Assembly (NCBI RefSeq): GCF_035181385.1
Contig: NZ_JAXCJK010000003.1
Span: 186,001 to 250,000 of the forward strand
Length of the DNA stretch: 64,000 nt
Direction of reading: 5' to 3'
From: Moraxella sp035181385
GTDB lineage: Bacteria > Pseudomonadota > Gammaproteobacteria > Pseudomonadales > Moraxellaceae
The notes beneath the pieces were generated by a model. The model was not told where the DNA came from. It searched no databases and saw only the letters and a list, made by a program, of their open reading frames with translations. Of this stretch, positions 17,471 to 24,861 are shown in pieces. Made by a program: the position numbers and the translations under genes. Position 1 is the first letter of the stretch, and each line of letters begins with the position of its first letter.

Positions 17471-17646
17471 GAGAAGTACCGTTAGGTGAAGAATAAGACC
17501 AAATGGGCTAAATTGACGCCAAAAGTCTTTGATTAAAAAAAGTTATCCTATTCTAACATGATTTTGGGGTCGGTGCTAGGTTTTGATTGGTGCGTGTTTT
17601 TAAGTGGATAATAAAAAAATTAAGTATAAAAAGATGATGGTAAGGT

Positions 17647-17674
17647 CCAAACCACCTCCAAAAAAGCGGTTTGG
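17647..17674 (-). terminator. Possible terminator after hemB
   Basis: A 7-bp stem (CCAAACC at 17647-17653, GGTTTGG at 17668-17674) lies 35 bases after the hemB stop on its reading strand. There is no adjoining T-tract, so the call is weak. Confidence 0.35.
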
Positions 17675-17708
17675 TTGATTGTTTATTAAGGGATTTGTAT
17701 TTTACATT

Positions 17709-18713
17709 TTAATCATTTAACATTCTGCTTGCTTTTAGGGCAAAGTAAGTCAAGATACCATCACAACCTGCTCGGCGAAAACCGATCAGGCTTTCTAAAA
17801 TGACCGCTTCGGTCAGCCAGCCATTTTGTATTGCTGCCATGTGCATGGCATATTCACCAGAAACTTGATAGGCAAAAGTGGGCACACCAAAGTTGTCTTT
17901 GACTTCACGCACGATGTCAAGATAGGGTTGTCCAGGTTTTACCATCACCATATCCGCCCCTTCTGCAATGTCTAAGGCAACTTCGTGCAGAGCCTCAGCT
18001 CGATTGGCAGGGTCCATTTGGTATTGTTTTTTATGCCCTTTTAAATTGCCAGAGCTGCCAACGGCATCACGGAACGGTCCGTAGTAGGCTGAAGCGTATT
18101 TAGCAGAATATGCCATGATGGCGGTGTTGTAATGACCATCAGCTTCAAGCACTTCACGCATGGCACGAATGCGACCGTCCATCATGTCTGATGGGGAGAC
18201 GACATCAGCACCTGCTTGTGCATGAGCAAGAGTTTGCTTGATGAGTGCATCGGTTGTGATGTCATTTAGCACATAGCCTGTCTCATCAATGATACCGTCT
18301 TGGCCATGCGTGGTGTAGGGGTCTAGTGCAATGTCGGTCATGACAATCATCTCAGGCACAGCGTCTTTAATCATTTTGACTGCACGCACGGCAAGTGTAT
18401 CAGCGTGGTAGGCATTTTCACCATTTGGAGATTTTAAGGTAGGATTGATGACAGGAAAAATATCCACCATACGCACGCCTTCACGGTAGAGCTGTTTGAC
18501 ATAATCAATGGTCAAATCAATAGAAAGTCGTTCTACATTGGGCATACTCATGATGCTTTGTCTTGTGTTTTGCCCCTCAATGACAAACAAAGGGGCGATC
18601 AGATGGCAAGGCTTTAGATGACTTTCAGCAACCATCTCACGAATGCCATCGGTGGTACGCATACGGCGTAGACGAGTTAAGGGGAATTGGCGGTTGAAAG
18701 TGTAATTACTCAT
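17709..18713 (-). CDS. hemB: Delta-aminolevulinic acid dehydratase (porphobilinogen synthase)
   Basis: The cytosolic enzyme joins two 5-aminolevulinate molecules into porphobilinogen for haem. It has 334 residues. The two active-site lysines are in MAYSAKYAS and MVMVKPGQP. The metal region TDIALDPYTTHGQDG has aspartates in place of the zinc cysteines, marking the Mg/K-dependent Pseudomonas-type enzyme. I use the ATG at 18713 (MSNYTFNRQF), with AAGAG upstream. A longer frame from 18788 would add 25 residues that overlap a terminator and do not look like the family. hemL, earlier in the same pathway, is at 40912. Confidence 0.95.
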   Translation of the reverse strand: MSNYTFNRQFPLTRLRRMRTTDGIREMVAESHLKPCHLIAPLFVIEGQNTRQSIMSMPNVERLSIDLTIDYVKQLYREGVRMVDIFPVINPTLKSPNGENAYHADTLAVRAVKMIKDAVPEMIVMTDIALDPYTTHGQDGIIDETGYVLNDITTDALIKQTLAHAQAGADVVSPSDMMDGRIRAMREVLEADGHYNTAIMAYSAKYASAYYGPFRDAVGSSGNLKGHKKQYQMDPANRAEALHEVALDIAEGADMVMVKPGQPYLDIVREVKDNFGVPTFAYQVSGEYAMHMAAIQNGWLTEAVILESLIGFRRAGCDGILTYFALKASRMLND

Positions 18714-18777
18714 GCTTTGCTCTTTATTATTAAACATATTAAAATTCGTGCCATATCTTACCAAATTTTTATCAAAT

Positions 18778-18809
18778 AAAAAAGCCAACCTAAGATTGTC
18801 GGCTTTTTT
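18778..18809 (-). terminator. Terminator for the dac gene
   Basis: An AAAAAAGCC / GGCTTTTTT stem with one mismatch (18778-18789 against 18798-18809) lies 49 bases after the minus-strand dac stop. It ends in six Ts on that strand. Confidence 0.65.
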
Positions 18810-18857
18810 GTTTCAAATTTTTACGAGTTTTTGCCAGCATTGACAAAATTTGAAAAC

Positions 18858-20027
18858 TTAGAATAAGCTTGCAAACCAATCAATCACACTTTGCCAAATG
18901 CGACTAAATAGCCCTACTTGTGCCACATCAGATGCGGCAACTATTGGGGTTTTGGCGACTTCTTTGCCATCAACCATTGCCAGTATTTGTCCCAATTCTT
19001 GACCTTGCTTGATGGGGGCGGTGATGTTGTCATTTAGGCGAATGATGGTGCTTGGTGTCGCTTTGTTGTCTTTATTGGTCAAAACTTTTAAATCGTGCAA
19101 TGCCACCGCATCAACTTCTTTGATTTGACCAAATTTCACAGGAGCTTTGGCGATGGACTGCCCTTTTGTTGCAAGAATGGTGTTAGAAAAATTTCCATAG
19201 CCATAGCCTAAAAGCTCACGCATTTGGTTGGCTCGGTCGTCCATACTTTTTGCACCCATGACGATGGCAATGAGGCGTAAGTTGTTGCGATTTGATGATG
19301 CGGCAAGTAGATAGCCTGCCTCAGAGGTATGTCCTGTTTTTAGTCCGTCTACGGTAGGATCGGTATGTAGCAAAATGTTGCGATTTTGCTGTTTGATGTT
19401 GTTGTAGGTAAATTCTTTTTCGGCATAAATGGCGTAGTATTGTTCGCTGTTTTTGATGATGGCTCGAGCAAGTGTCGCTAGGTCTTTGGCACTTGCTAAA
19501 TGACCATCAGCAGGCATGCCTGTGGCATTTTTAAAGGTGGTGTTGGTCATGCCAAGTTTTGCTGCTTCGTCGTTCATCACGCTGGCAAACGCTGTCTCAG
19601 AGCCAGACAGGTACTCGGCAAATGCTACCGATGCGTCATTACCTGATTGAATGATGATGCCACGCAAGATATCAATGGCACGAGCGTCCTCACCAAGTGG
19701 CACATACATACAAGATTGGGTGCTAGAACCACGGCACCATGCTGTTTTGCTCATTTTAATGGGTGTGTCTTCTTTTAGATCACCAGACAGCAGCTGTTGT
19801 TCAAGTATGTAGCTTGTCATCATTTTGGTGAGTGATGCAGGTGGGAGTGGTGTATCGGCATTTTTTTGGGCCAAGACTGCCCCTGTGTCATAGTCCATCA
19901 AAATATAAGCAGTGTTGTCCAGTGCTGGTGCTGGAGCGATGGCATGAGCGGTGATGCTTGTACCAAAAATAGTAAGACCAAAAAGAACAGTGGGTGAAAA
20001 AAAGTATGGTTTCATCATAAACATCAC
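18858..20027 (-). CDS. dacC: D-alanyl-D-alanine carboxypeptidase, PBP5/6 family
   Basis: This periplasmic penicillin-binding protein trims the terminal D-Ala from peptidoglycan pentapeptides. The 389-residue protein has a signal peptide (about residues 1-29, ending AHA), the catalytic SLTK tetrad (about 64-67), SGN in IQSGNDAS and KTG in GLKTGHTSEAGY. A C-terminal beta-domain and an amphipathic tail (IWQSVIDWFASLF) for membrane attachment complete the family layout. The frame opens with GTG followed by several ATGs; the exact start (20027 or up to 12 bases later) is unsettled. The dacA/dacC distinction cannot be made here. Confidence 0.9.
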   Translation of the reverse strand: MMFMMKPYFFSPTVLFGLTIFGTSITAHAIAPAPALDNTAYILMDYDTGAVLAQKNADTPLPPASLTKMMTSYILEQQLLSGDLKEDTPIKMSKTAWCRGSSTQSCMYVPLGEDARAIDILRGIIIQSGNDASVAFAEYLSGSETAFASVMNDEAAKLGMTNTTFKNATGMPADGHLASAKDLATLARAIIKNSEQYYAIYAEKEFTYNNIKQQNRNILLHTDPTVDGLKTGHTSEAGYLLAASSNRNNLRLIAIVMGAKSMDDRANQMRELLGYGYGNFSNTILATKGQSIAKAPVKFGQIKEVDAVALHDLKVLTNKDNKATPSTIIRLNDNITAPIKQGQELGQILAMVDGKEVAKTPIVAASDVAQVGLFSRIWQSVIDWFASLF

Positions 20028-20263
20028 ATTAATGGCATCAAATTACAAAATGAGCAATTATACCAAAAATTGTGTGTGCTTTAAATCATTTGGGAGAATT
20101 TTTAAAAAAATAATTGTAAGGATTTTAAATTGTGGTCATTGATTGTCATCGTATGGCGTGTGCTTTTATTTTTTTGCTCTTTTTTTATGAGCTTTTAAAA
20201 AAATACTGACCAATCATATTGAATAATGCCATACAATATAAAAATACAGTCAGTATCACCCCA

Positions 20264-20291
20264 TTGACATATCTAAAAAAATAGATATAAT
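20264..20291 (+). promoter_or_regulatory. arsR promoter with internal operator
   Basis: A perfect -35 (TTGACA 20264-20269) and a perfect -10 (TATAAT 20286-20291) are 16 bases apart. Between and overlapping them lies a perfect inverted repeat ATATCTA-N6-TAGATAT (20269-20275, 20282-20288), a typical place for an autoregulatory ArsR operator. Transcription would start at about 20297-20299, on the ATG of arsR at 20298, so the message appears leaderless. Confidence 0.75.
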
Positions 20292-20297
20292 ACCGCT

Positions 20298-20651
20298 ATG
20301 AATGACACAACCCAACAAAAGATAGACCAAAAAATCATCAACCAACAAGCCACAGAAGTATTTAAAGCCCTTGCCAACGACTATCGGCTGGATATGCTTA
20401 TATGGCTTAAAGACCCAAAAACGCATTTTCCCAATCAAACTTCTTATCCAGATGAGTTTGACGGTGGCGTATGCGTAGGGCAAATTACCCAAAAAACAGG
20501 GCTTGCTCAGTCGGTAGTGTCAGGTTATTTAAATAGCCTGAAAAAAGCTGGCTTGGTTCAGTCAAAGCGTATTGGCAAGTGGACTTATTATCGTTATAAC
20601 GGTCAAGCGGTTCACGATTTTTTGGGGCAATTAACGCACCTTTTGAGTTAG
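20298..20651 (+). CDS. ArsR-family transcriptional regulator
   Basis: The 117-residue winged-helix repressor has FKALANDYRLDMLIWL in the first helices. The recognition helix region QITQKTGLAQSVVSGYLNSLKKAGLV (about 62-87) is followed by the wing KRIGKWTYYRYN. A single Cys (Cys59, in GGVCVGQ) just before the recognition helices may act as a redox or electrophile sensor; the metal-binding ELCVCDL motif of classical ArsR is absent. It is first in an apparent unit with an Old Yellow Enzyme and a nitroreductase. No ribosome site precedes the ATG. Its promoter carries a palindromic operator, so autoregulation is likely. Confidence 0.88.
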   Translation: MNDTTQQKIDQKIINQQATEVFKALANDYRLDMLIWLKDPKTHFPNQTSYPDEFDGGVCVGQITQKTGLAQSVVSGYLNSLKKAGLVQSKRIGKWTYYRYNGQAVHDFLGQLTHLLS

Positions 20652-20703
20652 GTTAAGTGTTTACATTAAGTCAAATTTTTATTAAAAAATTATCACTTAT
20701 TAA

Positions 20704-20719
20704 ATCTAGTTTTCTATAT
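20704..20719 (+). promoter_or_regulatory. Possible second ArsR operator before the flavin oxidoreductase
   Basis: ATCTA-N6-TATAT (20704-20708, 20715-20719) matches nine of ten bases of the core ATCTA-N6-TAGAT seen in the arsR promoter, with the same spacer length. It lies 22 bases before the next gene. AT-rich sequence makes chance matches easy. Confidence 0.4.
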
Positions 20720-20740
20720 ATCACTATATAAGGTAATCTT

Positions 20741-21799
20741 ATGGCAAAATTTCGTTATTTACAAAAACCTTTTACACTCAAAGGTTTAACGCTTAAAAAC
20801 CGCATTGTGATGCCACCGATGTGCCAATACCAAGCCACAGACGGACTGCCAAACGATTGGCATTTTGTACATTATACCGCTCGTGCCATTGGTGGTGTGG
20901 GGCTTGTGATTGTTGAGATGACCAATGTTGCTCCCAATGGGCGTATCTCGCCTAATTGCTTGGGGCTTTGGAATGACAATCAGCGTGATGAATTTGCCAA
21001 AATCGTGGCAAGCGTGCATAAATATGATGCCAAAATCGCTATTCAAATCGCCCACGCAGGACGAAAAGCCCAAGATTGCGATGATGTGGTTGCTCCTTCT
21101 GCTATTCATTATGGCGATTTGGATTTTGTGGGGCAAAATTTAAAAACCCCAAGGGCTTTGAGTATTAATGAAATTGATGAGATTATTGACGGTTTTGTGG
21201 CGGCAAGCAAGCGGGCGATTGACGCAGGTTTTGATGCTATTGAGCTTCACGGTGCTCACGGTTATTTGGTTCATCAGTTTGCGTCCCCAAAATCCAATCA
21301 GCGTGATGATGAGTACGGTCAAGACCGCTTTTTGTTTGGGGAAAAAATCATCAAGGCGGTCAAGGCAATAATGCCAAAAGATATGCCCCTCATTATGCGA
21401 CTGTCAGCACAAGAGTATGGCAAAGACGGCTATGACAGCGATTATGGTGTGCAAATGGCAAAACGCTATGTGTCAGCAGGGGTGGATATGCTACACATTA
21501 GCGGTGGTGGCGACGGCGTGCTTGTGGCAGGCAATTATCCGCCCATTGGAGCTGGCTATCAAGTGGGATTGGCACGCAAAATTAGGGAGGCGACAGGTGT
21601 GCCTGTGATTGCGGTGGGAATGCTGGACAATCCACACCTTGCCGACAGCGTGCTTACTCGTGATGCCGACCTTGTGGCGGTGGGGCGTGGGCTACTTAGA
21701 GACCCACATTGGTGGCTAAACGCCCAGTACAACCAAGTGGGGGTGGACAGCGAACCTATGCAAAACGTGCCTGAATCTTATGGGCGTGGGTATGCTTAA
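20741..21799 (+). CDS. NADH:flavin oxidoreductase, YqjM-like Old Yellow Enzyme
   Basis: This FMN-dependent ene-reductase has 352 residues and a TIM-barrel fold. MPPMCQYQA places Cys28 at the FMN, the mark of the thermophilic-like/YqjM class. IAHAGRKA, ELHGAHGYLVHQFASP (active-site His pair region) and the FMN phosphate site AVGRGLLRDP follow in order. It reduces activated C=C bonds of enals, enones or quinones, often as a detoxifying enzyme. AAGG at 20730-20733 precedes the ATG. It lies 89 bases after the ArsR gene and 156 before a nitroreductase gene. Confidence 0.92.
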   Translation: MAKFRYLQKPFTLKGLTLKNRIVMPPMCQYQATDGLPNDWHFVHYTARAIGGVGLVIVEMTNVAPNGRISPNCLGLWNDNQRDEFAKIVASVHKYDAKIAIQIAHAGRKAQDCDDVVAPSAIHYGDLDFVGQNLKTPRALSINEIDEIIDGFVAASKRAIDAGFDAIELHGAHGYLVHQFASPKSNQRDDEYGQDRFLFGEKIIKAVKAIMPKDMPLIMRLSAQEYGKDGYDSDYGVQMAKRYVSAGVDMLHISGGGDGVLVAGNYPPIGAGYQVGLARKIREATGVPVIAVGMLDNPHLADSVLTRDADLVAVGRGLLRDPHWWLNAQYNQVGVDSEPMQNVPESYGRGYA

Positions 21800-21826
21800 A
21801 TATAAACATGCTTAAAGTATTTGACC

Positions 21827-21865
21827 ACAACAAAGCCGTTGGTTTTAAGGCAACGATTTTGTTGT
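21827..21865. repeat. Stem-loop between flavin oxidoreductase and nitroreductase genes
   Basis: The outer stem ACAACAAA/TTTGTTGT (21827-21834, 21858-21865) and the inner stem CGTTG/CAACG (21837-21841, 21851-21855) are separated by a 2x2 internal loop. No clean T-tract follows, so it may be a processing or partial termination site rather than a terminator. Confidence 0.45.
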
Positions 21866-21955
21866 ATGGCTTTGTAAAATTAAGTTGGTAAAAACTTTAA
21901 CAGCATATTTAATCACTTTACTATTTAACCAATTTATCAATAAAGAGATAAAACA

Positions 21956-22618
21956 ATGAAACTATTTGACAAGAACGATATTTTACAAGTTTTTAAAAGC
22001 CGTGCGTCCACTCGCTCTTATGACGGCACGCAAAAAATCAGCGATGACGATTTTAATGCTATTTTGCAGTTTGGGCAGTTAAGCCCAAGCTCGGTCGGTT
22101 CTGAGCCGTGGCAATTTTTGGTGTTACAAAACAAAGACTTACGCCAAAAACTAAAACCTGTGGCGTGGGGTATGGTGAACACGCTTGATACAGCCAGTCA
22201 TATTGTGGCGATTTTGGCAAAGAAAAATGCCCGTTTTGATACGCCATTTTTTGATGAAGTGATTGCACGGCGTGGCTTGACCGATGATAAAAAACAACAA
22301 GCCTTAGCTGTTTATGAAAAATTCCAAAGAGATGACATTGCCATTTTGGATAGTGAGCATGCTTTATTTGACTGGGCAAGTAAACAAACTTATATCGCTC
22401 TTGGCAATATGATGACAGGGGCTAAAATGCTAGGCATAGACAGCTGTCCGATTGAGGGCTTTGATTACAAAGCGGTCAATCAACTATTGGCAGATGAAGG
22501 GCTGTTTGACCTAAACGAGTGGGGTGTGTCGGTAATGGTAACTTTTGGGTTTAGCGACAAAGAAATTCGCCCAAAATCTCGTAAAAGCTTAGATGAGATT
22601 GTGAAGTTTGTTGAGTAA
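21956..22618 (+). CDS. NAD(P)H nitroreductase family protein
   Basis: This FMN enzyme of the NfsB/nitroreductase fold has 220 residues. SRASTRSYDG (about 15-24) is the FMN phosphate contact, LSPSSVGSEPWQFLVL (about 42-57) is the family core, and the C-terminal GFSDKEIRPKSR is also a typical FMN-binding tail. It reduces nitroaromatics or quinones with NAD(P)H; the real substrate is unknown. AAAGAGA at about 21940-21946 serves as ribosome site. Being downstream of ArsR and an Old Yellow Enzyme suggests a shared response to reactive electrophiles. Confidence 0.9.
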   Translation: MKLFDKNDILQVFKSRASTRSYDGTQKISDDDFNAILQFGQLSPSSVGSEPWQFLVLQNKDLRQKLKPVAWGMVNTLDTASHIVAILAKKNARFDTPFFDEVIARRGLTDDKKQQALAVYEKFQRDDIAILDSEHALFDWASKQTYIALGNMMTGAKMLGIDSCPIEGFDYKAVNQLLADEGLFDLNEWGVSVMVTFGFSDKEIRPKSRKSLDEIVKFVE

Positions 22619-22717
22619 TGCTTTTGTAACTTATACCAACTTTCTATCCTAAATTTATCCCAAATAAATTTGACTTAAATCTGGCTCTGTGTGTTGAATA
22701 ACGAGGGTGCAGCCAAT

Positions 22718-22756
22718 ACTAAGAGCATGAATGGCCTAGGCTGTCATGCTCTTAGT
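22718..22756. repeat. 13-bp inverted repeat with nested palindrome
   Basis: The arms ACTAAGAGCATGA (22718-22730) and TCATGCTCTTAGT (22744-22756) are perfect. The 13-base loop contains the palindrome GCCTAGGC (22734-22741). No T-tract flanks it on either strand. It lies between convergent genes, so it could be a rho-assisted terminator, or the relic of a repeat element. Confidence 0.6.
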
Positions 22757-22784
22757 TGGTTTAAATCTTTGACAATCGCTCAGG

Positions 22785-23252
22785 CTAAAATGACACCTCA
22801 GAAAATTGTAGGCAAATTTTGCGGTTTTGGTCAGGGGAATAAGTTGCTGTCCATGCACGGATATTTTGTAAAGCGGAGCGATAGCTATGCTGAGTGTGCA
22901 GATAATGCAAAGTGTTGTTAAGGTTGGTAGATGTTGGCATGAACGAACGAAGATGTTGGTGATAAGCGTGTGCAAATTGAATGCGTTGCTGGTTATTGAG
23001 CATGGGCGGACAAATTTCAAACAGCACTTGTACAAGAGCTAATTCGTATTGCGAAACAGCCAATTCGCTGTTTGATGTTTTGTAAAATTTGCCCTGTACG
23101 CTGGTCAATCGAGCATTGGCATGGCTTGTGGTTGCCAAACAGGCCATCATCAACAAAATGGCAAATGCCGTCCTATTTGTCTTATTTGATGATAAAAACA
23201 GACTTGGCAGACATGAATGTCTGGGGCTGTTTGTGGTTGATAGCTTATTCAT
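22785..23252 (-). CDS. Secreted small protein, MCR_0457-like
   Basis: The 155-residue protein has a long polar N-terminus, then a hydrophobic segment with an Ala-rich cleavage-like site (about residues 31-48, AILLMMACLATTSHANA). The mature part of about 105 residues is helical, with one Cys pair candidate (FEICPPM and RKICLQF). The mature region (CPP..., HYLHTQHSYRSALQNI, NRKICLQF) resembles the family I know as MCR_0457 in Moraxella/Acinetobacter; the role is unknown. I use the ATG at 23252, since the frame before it begins with TTG. The start is uncertain and no ribosome site is clear. Confidence 0.6.
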   Translation of the reverse strand: MNKLSTTNSPRHSCLPSLFLSSNKTNRTAFAILLMMACLATTSHANARLTSVQGKFYKTSNSELAVSQYELALVQVLFEICPPMLNNQQRIQFAHAYHQHLRSFMPTSTNLNNTLHYLHTQHSYRSALQNIRAWTATYSPDQNRKICLQFSEVSF

Positions 23253-23683
23253 ATCAAAAATACGCAAAATCAAAACTGTGTATATAATAAATCTTTACAA
23301 CCAAAAAGTCATACCTAAACCATAATTAAAGTGTTGTTTTATTGTTCATTTTCAGCCAAATTCAGTAACATGAGCGTAAATCTTGCAAGGTTTGTGTTTG
23401 TAATTTTTTTGATAACCGATTGAAAAATAAGCGGTAATGACAAGACTATTGACTTTTAATTGGTAATGATTTTGTCAGTTTTGGTTTTGTTATAATCATC
23501 TTCAATAATTATTAAAAAAACTATTAAGATTTTGAGTTTTAGGAATTTAATATCCTAATTTTTAAAAAAATATCAGACCAATAAAAATAAGAAACAGGCG
23601 ACAACCTGCCGAAAATTCATTATAATAATAAATTTGTGTGGCGTATCGCTTAATGGTGCGTCCAATTTTTTAATGAGTTGTTC
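23253..23683. other. Divergent intergenic region before ruvB
   Basis: There are 431 AT-rich bases without a gene. A possible ruvB promoter is GCGACA (23598-23603) with TATAAT (23621-23626), 17 bases apart. Another perfect TATAAT at 23491-23496 has no good -35. The small CAGG/CCTG hairpin at 23595-23608 overlaps the first -35. No LexA-like CTG-N10-CAG box was evident. Confidence 0.4.
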
Positions 23684-24670
23684 ATGAGCCACAATCGCCT
23701 AATCGATCCTTCTTTAAAAAAAGACGACGCATTTGATCGTGCCATTCGCCCTGCGACCTTGTCTGATTATATCGGTCAGCCTAAGGTGCGTGAGCAAATG
23801 GAGGTATTTATTACAGCAGCTCGCCAGCGTGGTGAAGCACTTGACCATACGCTGATTTTTGGTCCACCAGGTTTGGGGAAGACAACCTTGGCAAATATCA
23901 TCGCACGAGAGATGGGTGGTAATTTGCGTTCGACAAGCGGTCCTGTGTTGGAAAGGGCGGGCGATTTGGCAGCGATGCTGACCAATTTAGAAGAGGGCGA
24001 TGTATTGTTTATTGATGAAATTCATCGTTTGAGCCCTGTCATTGAAGAGATTTTGTACCCTGCAATGGAGGATTATCAGCTTGATATCATGATTGGGGAG
24101 GGGCCTGCAGCACGCTCAATCAAACTTGACTTACCACCATTTACTCTTGTGGCAGCGACCACGCGGGCAGGCCTTTTGACGGCACCCTTGCGTGATAGAT
24201 TTGGCATCGTACAAAGGCTTGAATTTTATAGTGTGTCGGATTTGACAACGATTGTTGAGCGTGCAGCACGACTCATGAATATTGCAATGGATAAGGGTGG
24301 GGCTGTTGAAGTGGCAAGGCGTTCTCGTGGTACGCCACGCATTGCCAACCGCCTATTAAGACGAGTGAGAGATTATGCTGAGGTTAAAGGTGATGGCTTG
24401 GTTACAAAAGACATGGCAAGCTCTGCACTTGATATGTTGTCGGTGGATAAGCAGGGCTTGGATCATCTTGACCGTCGTTATTTGCTCATGCTCACTGAGC
24501 GTTTTGATGGTCGTCCTGCGGGCGTAGAAGCGATAGCAGCGGCGATGGCAGAAGACCGTGGTACACTAGAAGATGTGATTGAACCGTATCTGATTCAACA
24601 AGGCTATATTCAGCGTACACCAAAGGGTCGGATACTGCTTGATAGGGCAATCGGGCTGGATTTGTCATAA
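23684..24670 (+). CDS. ruvB: Holliday junction branch migration helicase RuvB
   Basis: This AAA+ hexameric motor works with RuvA and RuvC in recombination and repair. It has 328 residues with Walker A GPPGLGKTT (60-68), Walker B LFIDEIHRL, sensor 1 VAATTRAG and the arginine-finger region PLRDRFG. The winged-helix C-terminal part ends EPYLIQQGYIQRTPKGR. The ATG at 23684 (MSHNRLIDPS) is preferred over the TTG at 23678. ruvA and ruvC are not adjacent, as in other Moraxellaceae, where ruvB may stand apart from them. Confidence 0.96.
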   Translation: MSHNRLIDPSLKKDDAFDRAIRPATLSDYIGQPKVREQMEVFITAARQRGEALDHTLIFGPPGLGKTTLANIIAREMGGNLRSTSGPVLERAGDLAAMLTNLEEGDVLFIDEIHRLSPVIEEILYPAMEDYQLDIMIGEGPAARSIKLDLPPFTLVAATTRAGLLTAPLRDRFGIVQRLEFYSVSDLTTIVERAARLMNIAMDKGGAVEVARRSRGTPRIANRLLRRVRDYAEVKGDGLVTKDMASSALDMLSVDKQGLDHLDRRYLLMLTERFDGRPAGVEAIAAAMAEDRGTLEDVIEPYLIQQGYIQRTPKGRILLDRAIGLDLS

Positions 24671-24712
24671 ATTTTTTTATTGTTCTTTTTATTTTTTTGC
24701 CATTTCATACAA

Positions 24713-24771
24713 TCATGCCCATTTTTATAACTATAAATATACCATAATTATAATTATAAAAATGGGCATGA
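24713..24771. repeat. 18-bp perfect inverted repeat between ruvB and pldA
   Basis: The left arm (24713-24730, beginning TCATGCCC) and the right arm (24754-24771, ending GGGCATGA) are perfect complements around a 23-base AT-only loop. The loop can form a further TATAA/TTATA stem (24732-24736, 24748-24752). Neither outer flank has a T-run, so it is not a standard rho-independent terminator. Confidence 0.7.
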
Positions 24772-24861
24772 CAGCTGGTTTGATTTAAAGTCATTGTCAT
24801 GGGCATTGAATAAAAATCAACAGATCGTTTAATATTTAACAAGTTAAGATTGGGTGTAGTG

